DNA of 64,000 nt. It comes from Bartonella massiliensis (GTDB taxonomy: Bacteria; Pseudomonadota; Alphaproteobacteria; Rhizobiales; Rhizobiaceae). How positions within the stretch are numbered: position 1 is the stretch's first letter; each line of letters starts with the position of its first letter. The translations under genes and the position numbers were made by a program. Of the stretch, positions 39,658 to 49,132 are shown piece by piece. A model generated the notes under the pieces. It saw only the letters and a list, made by a program, of their open reading frames with translations, did not search any database and had not been told where the DNA came from. The stretch lies in assembly GCF_902150025.1 (NCBI RefSeq), contig NZ_CABFVS010000024.1:1-64000 (forward strand), read 5' to 3'.

Positions 39658-42123
39658 ATGATGATTTTTTTAAGGTATATTCTTCGTTTTTTTGTTGCTA
39701 CTGGACTTTGTGGCGCGATAATATGGGGTGTTATGACCAGTGGTCGAGCAAATGCACTTCCTGATTATGAAGTTCTTTCACTTTATGAGCCACCGGTAAT
39801 GACTCGTGTCCATGCTGCTGATGGAAGTCTTATGGCAGAGTTTGCAACAAAACATCGCCTCTATTTACCGATTCAATCCATACCAAAGCTGGTTAAAGAT
39901 GCTTTTATTTCGGCTGAAGACAAAAATTTTTATCATCATTTTGGTTTAGACCCTGAAGGGCTTTCTCGGGCTTTGATCAACAATATTCGTAATATTGGTT
40001 CTGGAAGACGTCCAGAGGGCGCATCAACCATAACACAACAAGTCGCTAAAAACTTTCTTTTAAGTTCAGAAACAACATTAGAGCGTAAATTTAAGGAAGC
40101 TATTTTAGCAATGCGTATTGAGAAAACTTACTCCAAAGATCATATCTTGGAACTTTATCTCAATGAAATTTACTTAGGTCGAGGTACTTATGGTATAGCC
40201 GCTGCTTCTTTGACCTATTTTAATAAATCCGTCAATGATCTGACGTTGGAAGAGTGTGCTTATTTGGCTGCTCTTCCAAAAGGACCAGCCAATTATGATC
40301 CATTTAAGAATACACAGCGTGCTACTGATAGGCGTAATTGGGTTATAGACCGGATGGTTGCAAATGGGTATGTAACGCGTGAACAAGGTGAAAAAGCAAA
40401 AGATAAGCCTTTAGGAGCGATAATCCGAGGAAGTGATAACTATGTTTTCGCGGCTGATTATTTTACTGAAGAAGTACGCCGTCGTTTAATGCATCGTTAT
40501 GGGGCGAAAACACTTTATGAAGGTGGGTTATCCATCCGTACAACGCTTGATCCGCATTTACAACTTATTGCTCGGCGAGCTTTGCACAATGGATTAATTA
40601 AATTTGATCATTCGCAAGGATGGCGTGGAGCTTATGCGCATATTGATAAGAAAGGTGATTGGGGGGAAGAGCTTGCGAATATCACGGGATTAAGTGATGT
40701 TCCTGAATGGCGTTTAGCCGTTGTTCTCTCTGCTAGCTCCAATAAAGTAGAGATTGGTTTACAGCCACAGCGCAAAGCTTCGGGGATGCTTTCAAAAAAA
40801 CGTGAAATTGCCACTTTATCTGAAGCGGATTCAAAATGGGCACTCCATGTTGTGAAGGAAAATGGTTATCGAAGAACTGTTCAGAGCTTGTCTCATGTTC
40901 TGAACGTTGGAGATGTTATTTTTGTTGAAAAGCTATCCAATACAAATAACATTTATCGTTTACAACAAATTCCAAAGGTTGAAGGTGCCATTGTTGCTAT
41001 GGAGCCTCATACGGGACGCGTTCTTGCGATGGTAGGAGGTTTTTCTTTTGCAGCATCTGAATTTAATCGTGCAACACAAGCCTATCGTCAACCCGGGTCT
41101 GCTTTTAAGCCTTTTGTCTATGCGGCCGCACTTGATAATGGATATACGCCAGCATCGGTTATTTTAGATGGTCCCATCGAAGTTCGCCAATATAATGGTG
41201 AAGTTTGGCAACCTAAAAATTATGGCGGTACCTTTGCAGGACCTTCAACATTACGTTATGGTATTGAACGTTCTCGTAATCTTATGACAGTAAGGCTTGC
41301 CAATGATATGGGAATGCCTCTTGTTGCTGAATATGCAGAACGTTTTGGTATCGTCGATAAACTACAGCCTTATCTTCCCATGGCTTTAGGAGCTGCTGAG
41401 ACAACAGTATTACGAATGGTTACAGCTTATTCTGTTATTGCCAATGGGGGACGTTCTATTAAACCTTCTCTGATAGACAGAATTCAAGATCGTTATGGGA
41501 AGACAATTTATCGTCATGACGATCGGATTTGTGAAAATTGTAATGCTCAGACATGGAATAATCAACGTGAGCCCACATTGATTGATGAAAGAGATCAAGT
41601 TCTTGATCCTATGACAGCTTATCAGATTACTTCGATGATGGAAGGGGTTGTTCAACGCGGTACTGCAGCGCGTTTACGTTATCTTAATCGACATATTGCG
41701 GCTAAAACGGGAACAACCAATGACTCTAAAGATGTCTGGTTTATGGGGTTTACGCCGGATCTCGTCGTTGGTGTTTTTGTTGGTTACGATCAACCAGCTC
41801 CATTAGGATATAATGGAACAGGAAGTTCATTAGCAGCACCTATTTTTGGTGAGTTTATGGCAGATGCTTTGAAGGGAAAGCCAGATGTTCCCTTTAAGAT
41901 GCCAAACGGTATGATTTTAATGCCCATTAATCGGAAAACAGGAATGCTTGCAGAAAGAGGAGATCAAGATGTCATTATAGAGGCATTTAAACCAGGAACT
42001 GGTCCTGCTGATATATATCAAGTCATTGGAGGTACGAATTCTTTTCAAGAAGGTGTTCCTGCAGTAACCACTTCTCCACAAGTCAATAAAGCTCTTGAAA
42101 GCGGGACAGGTGGTCTGTATTAA
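39658..42123 (+). CDS. mrcA: Penicillin-binding protein 1A (bifunctional)
   Basis: 821 residues with an N-terminal membrane anchor. The glycosyltransferase (GT51) domain has the catalytic Glu in SAEDKNFYHHFGLDPEG, GASTITQQVAKN and LELYLNEIYLG. The transpeptidase domain has SxxK in PGSAFKPFVYAAA, SxN in ERSRNLM and KTGTT in AAKTGTTNDSKD. An OB-like insertion lies between the two domains. It polymerises and crosslinks peptidoglycan in the periplasm. The order amiC then mrcA is common in Rhizobiales. The Cys pair in RICENCNAQ within the transpeptidase region is a small lineage feature. Confidence 0.95.
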   Translation: MMIFLRYILRFFVATGLCGAIIWGVMTSGRANALPDYEVLSLYEPPVMTRVHAADGSLMAEFATKHRLYLPIQSIPKLVKDAFISAEDKNFYHHFGLDPEGLSRALINNIRNIGSGRRPEGASTITQQVAKNFLLSSETTLERKFKEAILAMRIEKTYSKDHILELYLNEIYLGRGTYGIAAASLTYFNKSVNDLTLEECAYLAALPKGPANYDPFKNTQRATDRRNWVIDRMVANGYVTREQGEKAKDKPLGAIIRGSDNYVFAADYFTEEVRRRLMHRYGAKTLYEGGLSIRTTLDPHLQLIARRALHNGLIKFDHSQGWRGAYAHIDKKGDWGEELANITGLSDVPEWRLAVVLSASSNKVEIGLQPQRKASGMLSKKREIATLSEADSKWALHVVKENGYRRTVQSLSHVLNVGDVIFVEKLSNTNNIYRLQQIPKVEGAIVAMEPHTGRVLAMVGGFSFAASEFNRATQAYRQPGSAFKPFVYAAALDNGYTPASVILDGPIEVRQYNGEVWQPKNYGGTFAGPSTLRYGIERSRNLMTVRLANDMGMPLVAEYAERFGIVDKLQPYLPMALGAAETTVLRMVTAYSVIANGGRSIKPSLIDRIQDRYGKTIYRHDDRICENCNAQTWNNQREPTLIDERDQVLDPMTAYQITSMMEGVVQRGTAARLRYLNRHIAAKTGTTNDSKDVWFMGFTPDLVVGVFVGYDQPAPLGYNGTGSSLAAPIFGEFMADALKGKPDVPFKMPNGMILMPINRKTGMLAERGDQDVIIEAFKPGTGPADIYQVIGGTNSFQEGVPAVTTSPQVNKALESGTGGLY

Positions 42124-42293
42124 TTGATAAAATCTCCTTTGCCATAAGTCTTGGTTTTTATCTGTTTTTTAATAGCATTGGTTCTGTAAATAGAATGACG
42201 AATCCACGCCATTTCTTTCTAGAATCTATTAAATGTGTGTAAAATATTAAGAGACGTAACCAGAAAGAGTATAAAAAAATACGGTGTTGAATT

Positions 42294-43422
42294 ATGCGAG
42301 CAGAAATAGAAACATTAGTTGATGAAATTCAGAAAGCAATTCAATTGCTAAGGGGGCATCTTTGACTGGGATCAATCATTAAAGCGTCTTGAATATCTTA
42401 ATCAAAAAGCAGAAGATCCTACATTTTGGGATGATGCGCAACAAGCACAGGATATGATGCGTGAGCGTCAACGTCTTGATGATTCAATCAATGGTCTTTT
42501 ATCATTTACAAAAACACTTGAAGAATGCATAGAGCTCATTGCGATGGGTGAAGAAGAAAGTGATGTTGAAATTATCGCTGATGCGGAAAATGCTATACGT
42601 AATCTTAAAAGTGAAATCGATAAAAGGCAGATTGATATGCTTCTTTCAGGAGAAGCTGATCCCAATGATACCTATTTAGAAGTTCATGCTGGGGCAGGAG
42701 GAACAGAAAGCCAAGATTGGGCTTCTATGCTCTTGCGCATGTATATGCGCTGGGCTGAACAGCATGAAATGAAAGCTGAGCTATTAGAAATTCATGATGG
42801 AGAAGAAGCAGGAATAAAATCAGCAACTATTCTTGTAAAAGGGCATAATGCTTATGGATTGTTGAAAACAGAATCAGGCGTTCATCGCTTGGTACGAATT
42901 TCTCCATTTGATTCGAATGCAAAGCGTCATACCTCTTTTGCGAGCATTTGGGTTTATCCGGTTATTGATGACAATATTGAAGTTGATGTTTCAGAAGCAG
43001 ATGTGCGTATTGATACATATCGTGCATCGGGAGCAGGAGGACAACATGTTAATACGACAGATTCTGCTGTTCGCATCACACATATAAAAACAGGTATTGT
43101 TGTTCAATGTCAAACTGAGCGTTCTCAGCACAAAAATCGTGCTACGGCTTGGTCGATGTTACGGGCACGTCTTTATGAAGAAGAGCTCAAAAAAAGAGAA
43201 GAAGAAACCAATGCTGTTGAATCTTCTAAAACAGAAATCGGATGGGGACATCAAATTAGATCTTATGTGCTTCAACCTTATCAACTTGTAAAAGATTTGC
43301 GCACAGGCGTTGAAAATACGGATCCACAATCCGTCCTTAATGGGAACTTAGATGCATTTATAGAGGCAGCACTTTCTCAACGTATTTATGGAAAAGACAA
43401 AGAAATTGAGGATATTCGTTAA
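42294..43422 (+). CDS. prfB: Peptide chain release factor 2 (programmed +1 frameshift)
   Basis: The gene starts at ATG 42294. After 23 codons the zero frame hits TGA (42363-42365). A +1 shift onto GAC 42364 continues for 352 codons, giving about 375 residues. The product has the RF2 stop-codon recognition tripeptide S-P-F (RISPFDSNAKR) and the catalytic GGQ in SGAGGQHVNTTDSAVR. It releases peptides at UAA and UGA. Frameshifting at its own UGA makes synthesis self-regulated: low RF2 favours the shift. Integrase-derived sequence begins about 135 bases downstream. Confidence 0.96.
42351..42366 (+). promoter_or_regulatory. prfB programmed frameshift site
   Basis: The sequence AGGGGGCATCTTTGAC contains an internal Shine-Dalgarno (AGGGGG), the slippery CTT codon and an in-frame TGA followed by C, a weak stop context. 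This matches the conserved bacterial RF2 autoregulatory element, in which the ribosome slips from CUU to UUU. Confidence 0.95.
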
Positions 43423-43556
43423 TCCCTTCTTCAAGCTGTGCAGATTTGTTTCTTTAAGCTATTCGTTTTATTGATACCATGACGTACAGATAGCTTTTGA
43501 TACGTAAAAGGTTCAAAGAGATATTTTTCTGTTCCTTTTTTCAAGTTTTTGCTCAC

Positions 43557-43696
43557 ATGCCAATCTTTCTTATACAACCCATTGATTTATAATGATAATT
43601 TATCTTTTTGTATGTTGAATCAATCAAAATCATATTTTTTGCACATAAAAAGCGGAATGAGTGTGCGGATAAAAACTGTATAAGAAAGGATTTAAA
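43557..43696 (+). repeat. Dispersed integrase-upstream repeat, copy C (opposite orientation)
   Basis: The reverse complement of this segment matches copies A (12858) and B (33347): cttatacag..., tccgcacactcattcc, gattttgattgattcaa and ataaatcaat. As in the other copies, it lies immediately upstream of the integrase start codon, here on the plus strand. Confidence 0.75.
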
Positions 43697-44504
43697 ATGG
43701 CTTTTATGAATCGTTTCAATGCAAAGTCTGTTGTAACATTCTAGGGCTGGCCAATATCAAAATAATGAATGACATCGGCTTGCTCCTTTATAAGTGTAAA
43801 GATGGCGGTGCGCAATGGATTTATTGCTATTCACGGGCGTCGCCATGAAATGGGATTATTAGATGCCTTAAGAGATGTCTCTTTAAAACAAGTCCATGAA
43901 TTGGCAACTGGGTGGCACTCTGTTCTTCGTGAGAGGCGTGAACCCATAAAAGAGCATGAGAAACAAAAGTGTGCGGCAATGAACAATCTCCATTATTTAA
44001 AAGACATTGCTTTATATGCTTTTGAAAGCCGTAAAGAAGAGTTAAAAAATGACGGTAAAGATGGAATCTGTTTTTCATCTTTGCGGCTTTAGATTTTACC
44101 CCAATTAAGCTACCTGCCCATTTCAGAGATTACACAAACAGAAATACGCAATCCTCTTGTCCCCATCTGGCATACAAAAGCTGGAGTTTCTTACAAAGCT
44201 TTCATTCGTCTCAATCTTTGTCTCAAACATGCAGTTGCATTGGGATTGAATGTTGACTTACAAGCAACAGAAAAAGCACGCGCTCCTTAACGTCATAAAA
44301 CTATTAATAGACCAGCTATGAATTGGAGAAACATTCCAGCTTTTTATCAAACACTTTGTCAAAAAATAAACATAACGAACTTAACTTTGCACCTGCTTAT
44401 CTTTACAGACGTTCGCACACGTTCCTTGCGTCATATTCATAGAGATCAAATTGATAATAGATATATCGATCATCCCTGCTAAAAATATGACGAGCGCAAG
44501 TTAA
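43697..44504 (+). pseudogene. Phage integrase (DUF4102-type tyrosine recombinase), decayed
   Basis: ATG 43697 opens MAFMNRFNAKSVVTF and a stop. Shifted frames then give AIHGRRHEMGLLDALRDVSL and LREREPIKE-like arm-binding sequence (43769-44092). These are followed by PISEITQTEIRNPLVPIWHT, LNLCLKHAVALGLNVDLQAT, MNWRNIPAFYQTL and LIFTDVRTRSLRHIHRDQI, which reaches the first catalytic Arg region. The sequence ends at about 44504 (IIPAKNM...). The His-x-x-Arg and Tyr of the active site are absent. It is the longest of the three integrase remnants in the window. Confidence 0.88.
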
Positions 44505-44695
44505 TTTTTCGTTTCATTCAAGATAAGAAGGATCTGAAAGGAGAGAATTTTATAAAATTCAAGAAACTAATTTAAATGATAAATAATCAGTTATCCTTAT
44601 AAAGCACGACATATTGTCAACATTGAACTCGTTGGAAAAATAAAACAAATTGGAGAGGGAAGCTGTTGCTTTTTAAAGTAAATTAAATACTCAAT

Positions 44696-45181
44696 TTACA
44701 AGTCATTATGACGATGTAAAAGGGTTGCTGCAGCTAAAACATTTTCAGCATGTCCAGATACGCTGACTTTGCGCCATTCTTCTGCTATTTTTCCATTTAC
44801 ATCAATTAAAAAAGTACTCCGTTCAACACCCATATATTTGCGTCCATACATGCTTTTTTCTACCCAAACACCATAAGCTTCAAGGATTGTTTTTTCTTCA
44901 TCAGAAACCAAAATGACATCAAGTCCATGTTTTACTTTAAATTTATCGTGTTTTTTTACATTATCTGGAGAGATTCCAATAATAGTAACACCAATTTCAT
45001 CAAATTTCGTCTTTAATTGTGTGAAATCAAGTGCTTCAGTTGTGCATCCGCTGGTGTCATCTTTAGGATAAAAATATAAAACAACTGGTTTTCCTTTAAA
45101 GTCAGAAAGACAGACTGTTTCTCCTCCATCGCGTGGCAAATTAAAATTGGGAGCAAGAGTCCCTTTCAGTGATTTTGTCAT
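44696..45181 (-). CDS. bcp: Thioredoxin-dependent peroxiredoxin Bcp
   Basis: 161 residues, peroxiredoxin Q/Bcp family. The peroxidatic Cys is residue 46 in KDDTSGCTTEALDF, with the conserved Thr two positions before it changed to Ser (TSGC). The expected resolving Cys five residues later is absent; the only other Cys is residue 24 (ETVCLSDF). It may therefore work as a one-Cys enzyme or use a partner thiol. It reduces H2O2 and alkyl hydroperoxides in the cytoplasm. Monocistronic as far as can be seen, with the integrase remnant downstream. Confidence 0.93.
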   Translation of the reverse strand: MTKSLKGTLAPNFNLPRDGGETVCLSDFKGKPVVLYFYPKDDTSGCTTEALDFTQLKTKFDEIGVTIIGISPDNVKKHDKFKVKHGLDVILVSDEEKTILEAYGVWVEKSMYGRKYMGVERSTFLIDVNGKIAEEWRKVSVSGHAENVLAAATLLHRHNDL

Positions 45182-45398
45182 TTTTTTTATCTTTCTTTTT
45201 GCGTGAAAAGATCAATGCCTAGCATACAGAGAAGGAATAAAGTTTCAACTCTCTAGAATAACATTATTTCAAAGATCTTTCGCGATCATACAAAAATTAT
45301 TCTGCCATAAAAACACAATGAAAAAAAGCGAGAAAAAAGCACGAAGAACATCACTAACATGGATAAAAATCTATAGAATGAATAAGACATCAATTAAA

Positions 45399-46652
45399 TT
45401 ATAGCGGTTTGATCAATACATGTTTTTTCTTACCAAAAGAAAGTTTAATAATTCCTTCATCCGTAATATCTTTTTCAAGAACAAGGTGTGTTTCATCCTT
45501 TATGACTTGATCATTAACACGTATCCCTCCGCCTTGAATATGACGGCGCGCTTCGCTGTTAGATTTTGCAAGTTCTGCTTTGACTAAAAGAGAGAGCAAT
45601 CCAACCCCTGTTTTTAATTTTATTGCATCCATTTCAACCGTTGGAAGATTTTCTCCAAGGGTTTTTTCTTCAAATGTTTTGCGGGCAGTTTCTGCGGCTG
45701 CATTAGCAAGAGCACGCCCATGCAACATTGCTGTAATTTCTGTTGCAAGAATTTTTTTGGCTTCGTTAATTTCAGTTCCTTGTAATGAAGAAAGTTTAAC
45801 GATTTCACCCATTGGCAATGTCGTATAAAGCTTTAAAAAGCGTGTTACATCGGCATCTTCTGTATTGCGCCAATATTGCCAGAATTGATAAGGTGAAAGC
45901 ATATCAGCATTCAGCCACACAGCACCATTCAATGATTTGCCCATTTTGGCACCGGAAGAAGTCGTCAGTAATGGTGATGTTAATGCATACAATTGCGGTG
46001 TTCCTAAACGATGCCCCAATTCGATCCCGTTAATAATGTTCCCCCATTGATCAGAGCCCCCCATTTGCATACGCAAGCCATAACGTTTATAAAGTTCAAC
46101 AAAGTCATAAGCTTGCAGAATCATGTAGTTAAACTCTAAGAAGGACAAAGAGTGTTCACGCTCAAGCCTCAATCTGACAGAATCAAATGACAACATACGG
46201 TTGACAGAAAAATGTTTTCCTACATCACGCAGAAATTCTAAATAGTTTAAATTGCATAACCATTCAGCATTATTCACAATACAAGCATCAGTTTCTCGAT
46301 CACCAAAGGTCAAATAGTTAGAAAATACCTTTTTAATACCATTAATATTTGCCGCAATATCATCTTGTGTCAAAAGACGTCGTGCTTCATCTTTAAAGGA
46401 AGGATCACCGATCAATCCTGTCCCTCCGCCCATCAAAGCAATGGGGCGATGACCCGTTTTTTGGAGCCAATAAAGCATCATAATCTGAAGAAGACTTCCA
46501 GCATGTAAGCTTGATGCTGTTGGATCAAATCCAGTATAGGCGCTTACAGTTTCTTTTAAAAAAAGATCATCTAAGCCTTTTTCATCCGAAATTTGGTGGA
46601 TAAAACCACGTTCGCTCATAATATGTAAAAAATCAGATTTAAAGGCAAACAC
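45399..46652 (-). CDS. tyrS: Tyrosyl-tRNA synthetase
   Basis: 417 residues, class I synthetase of the TyrRS type. The HIGH-like motif is in [16 protein letters not shown]. The tyrosine pocket shows YMILQAYDF and GGSDQWGNI. The KMSKS-type loop is [11 protein letters not shown]-terminal S4 domain (about residues 350-417; [16 protein letters not shown]) binds the tRNA. It attaches tyrosine to tRNA-Tyr. The start [16 protein letters not shown] aligns with the usual alphaproteobacterial N-terminus. Confidence 0.96.
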   Translation of the reverse strand: MFAFKSDFLHIMSERGFIHQISDEKGLDDLFLKETVSAYTGFDPTASSLHAGSLLQIMMLYWLQKTGHRPIALMGGGTGLIGDPSFKDEARRLLTQDDIAANINGIKKVFSNYLTFGDRETDACIVNNAEWLCNLNYLEFLRDVGKHFSVNRMLSFDSVRLRLEREHSLSFLEFNYMILQAYDFVELYKRYGLRMQMGGSDQWGNIINGIELGHRLGTPQLYALTSPLLTTSSGAKMGKSLNGAVWLNADMLSPYQFWQYWRNTEDADVTRFLKLYTTLPMGEIVKLSSLQGTEINEAKKILATEITAMLHGRALANAAAETARKTFEEKTLGENLPTVEMDAIKLKTGVGLLSLLVKAELAKSNSEARRHIQGGGIRVNDQVIKDETHLVLEKDITDEGIIKLSFGKKKHVLIKPL

Positions 46653-46971
46653 AGATTCAATTTCCTTATTAATAGGGTGTATTTATTATTATATAATAGA
46701 TGATTATATAATGGGTCCTTAATACCTTATCTACTATAAATAACGTAAATCTCACAAGAGAATGAGATATATTGGTCATGAAGAAATAAGATAGATTATC
46801 CTTCTTTTACGCTAAACTAAAGAGATGATTTAATAATAAAAAAGGTATTTTCATCTTCACTTTTATTATGAAAAACAATTTAAGAAAAGCCGAAAAGATA
46901 GTCTAAAAATAAGTTACTTCTTCATACCTAGAAATAGGCTTTGCTGTTTTTATCAATCTCTCGTGCTTTTT
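46653..46971. other. Short intergenic region, nothing recognised
   Basis: About 320 bp, AT-rich, between tyrS and the hydrolase gene, both on the minus strand. It should hold the tyrS promoter. I see no T-box-like or other RNA element. Confidence 0.4.
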
Positions 46972-47652
46972 CTAAGTGAGTGAAAGTATTTCCGGAGGAG
47001 GAGCGATAAGTTCATGGGTGATATGACTATCTAAATAGTGGGCACATCGTTCAATAAGTTCCTCATGACATCCACTAAAAAAGTGATTAGCCCTTTCCAG
47101 TATTTCTTGCGTAATGACGATACCTTTTTGTGTTTTCAATTTATCGACAAGTATTTGGACATCTTTTGGAGGGGCAACTTTATCGATACCACCATGAATG
47201 ATAAGCCCAGAAGAGGGACAAGGTGCAAGAAATGAAAAATCATAAACATTAGGCTGCGGGGCAACAGAGATAAATCCCTCAATTTCCGGTCTGCGCATTA
47301 AAAGCTGCATACCAATCCATGCTCCAAATGAATATCCTGCTACCCAGCAATTTTTAGAATCTGGATGTTGTGTTTGCACCCAATCAAGAGCCGCAGCAGC
47401 ATCTGAAAGTTCTCCTATCCCATAATCAAATTCACCTTGACTACGACCAATACCACGAAAGTTGAAACGTAAAGCTGTAAAGCCACGTTGTTGGAACATA
47501 TAAAAGAGATCATAGACAATTTTATGATTCATTGTTCCACCAAATTGGGGATGAGGATGCAAAATGATCGCAATGGGGGCATTTTTTTGTTGTGAAGGTT
47601 GATAGCGCCCTTCGAGCCGCCCCGCGGGACCGTTAAAAATAATTTCTGGCAT
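46972..47652 (-). CDS. Alpha/beta hydrolase (COG2945-like)
   Basis: 226 residues, a small alpha/beta hydrolase. The nucleophile elbow GYSFGAW (Ser) lies near residue 106, with an acid after SSGLIIHGGIDKVAPP and the His in RANHFFSG. It has the characteristic opening HPHPQFGGTMNHK and FNFRGIGRSQGEFDYG of this family, which is common beside the SUF/cysteine desulfurase genes in Rhizobiales. The natural substrate is unknown; esterase or acyltransferase activity is inferred from the fold. It is divergent from the cysteine desulfurase gene, with 161 bp between them. Confidence 0.9.
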   Translation of the reverse strand: MPEIIFNGPAGRLEGRYQPSQQKNAPIAIILHPHPQFGGTMNHKIVYDLFYMFQQRGFTALRFNFRGIGRSQGEFDYGIGELSDAAAALDWVQTQHPDSKNCWVAGYSFGAWIGMQLLMRRPEIEGFISVAPQPNVYDFSFLAPCPSSGLIIHGGIDKVAPPKDVQILVDKLKTQKGIVITQEILERANHFFSGCHEELIERCAHYLDSHITHELIAPPPEILSLT

Positions 47653-47813
47653 AAAAGGCTCCTTAAATGCTATAAAAGGCTCTCATTGACCTTGGTCGAC
47701 TTTTACCATAGAATCTCTTAAATAATCATTAGATATTCTTTTTTAAATGCATTTTTCAAGCAAATTGCATTATTTTTTAAATCAATTCAGAAGATGGATA
47801 ATGGCGATGTAAA

Positions 47814-48959
47814 ATGGTTATAAAACGCCGATATTTTGATCATAACGCAACAACACCGCTTAAAAAAGTAGCGCGGATGGCGTTACTGGAATCTTTAGAT
47901 ATATTTGGTAATCCTTCATCGGTTCATAAGGAAGGGCGTGCTGCTAAAACTTTATTGCAAAAGGCGCGCCGACAAATTGCTGAAAATCTTAAAACAGATC
48001 CAGATAATGTTGTTTTTACTTCTGGTGCAAGTGAAGCAGCAATGACTTTGTTAACACCCTTTTACACGATGGGGAAAACAAAGGTTCAATTTTCTCATCT
48101 TTACCTTGGTGCAACTGAACATCCTTCTGTTGCAGAAGGAGGGCGTTTTCCAAAAGAGTTGATAAGTGTCATTGCTGTTGATCAAGATGGGCTTATTCAA
48201 CAAGATAAATTAACATCACTCTTAAGGGATCACGATAAGACAAAAGGTTTACCTCTTGTTGCTATTCAAGCTGCCAATAGTGAAACGGGTGTTATTCAAC
48301 CGTTAAAAGAAATAGCTGTGATTGTTCGGGATTTAGGAGGTACTCTTATTGTTGATTTGACACAATATGTGGATAAAAATTTTGTTGATATTCATCAGCT
48401 AGGAGGAGACTTTTTCATACTGTCTGCACATAAAGTTGGCGGTCCTAAGGGAGTGGGTGCTTTTGTTTCATGTGGTAATCTTCTCATGCCACATCCTCTT
48501 ATTATCGGAGGGGGACAAGAAAAAGGTTTACGTGGAGGAACAGAAGCATTGCCTCTTATTGCTGCTTTTGGAGCAGCAATGGTTGACTGTTACAGTCAAG
48601 AAGAGATAAAACAGTTAATGTATTTACGCAATAAATTAGAAGATGGACTCCAAAAAATAAGTCCAAATATTGAAATTTTTGGCAAAAGAGTTCAACGTTT
48701 GCCAAATACAACCTACTTTACTGTAAAAAATATCAAAGCTGAAACGATGCAAATTGCTTTTGATTTAGAAGGGTTTTCTGTGTCTGCTGGTTCTGCTTGT
48801 TCTTCGGGAAAAGTAAAACAAAGCAAAGTTTTAGAAGCAATGGGATATGATGTTTCAACTGGCGCCATTCGCATTTCAATAGGGCGTGACACAACTTCTG
48901 AAGATATTGACGACTTTTTATTGTTTTTTTCTCAAATGATAAGCAAGAAAAAAGGATAA
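47814..48959 (+). CDS. Cysteine desulfurase (NifS/IscS-like), first gene of the SUF region
   Basis: 381 residues, a PLP-dependent class V aminotransferase. The cofactor Lys is in ILSAHKVGGPKGVGAF, and the catalytic Cys is in the long flexible loop SAGSACSSGKVKQSKVLEAM. That loop is the NifS/IscS (type I) signature, distinct from the SufS-type enzyme encoded at 52861. The N-terminus RRYFDHNATTPLKKVAR is standard. It takes sulfur from cysteine for Fe-S clusters. In alphaproteobacteria a type I desulfurase often opens the suf operon, as here. It precedes sufB by 173 bp. Confidence 0.92.
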   Translation: MVIKRRYFDHNATTPLKKVARMALLESLDIFGNPSSVHKEGRAAKTLLQKARRQIAENLKTDPDNVVFTSGASEAAMTLLTPFYTMGKTKVQFSHLYLGATEHPSVAEGGRFPKELISVIAVDQDGLIQQDKLTSLLRDHDKTKGLPLVAIQAANSETGVIQPLKEIAVIVRDLGGTLIVDLTQYVDKNFVDIHQLGGDFFILSAHKVGGPKGVGAFVSCGNLLMPHPLIIGGGQEKGLRGGTEALPLIAAFGAAMVDCYSQEEIKQLMYLRNKLEDGLQKISPNIEIFGKRVQRLPNTTYFTVKNIKAETMQIAFDLEGFSVSAGSACSSGKVKQSKVLEAMGYDVSTGAIRISIGRDTTSEDIDDFLLFFSQMISKKKG

Positions 48960-49132
48960 AATTTATTATGAGAAAATTATAAAAATTAGAATTATTTTAA
49001 AAATAAAATAACTTTGATTGAAATTTTCGCACTTTACCTATAGCCTTAAGAAATAACTTGCTTAACTTTACTCTTGTAAAAAAACAAGGCTTTTAGTTAC
49101 CGGTTTTTGATACCAAAAAATGGAGAAAATTT

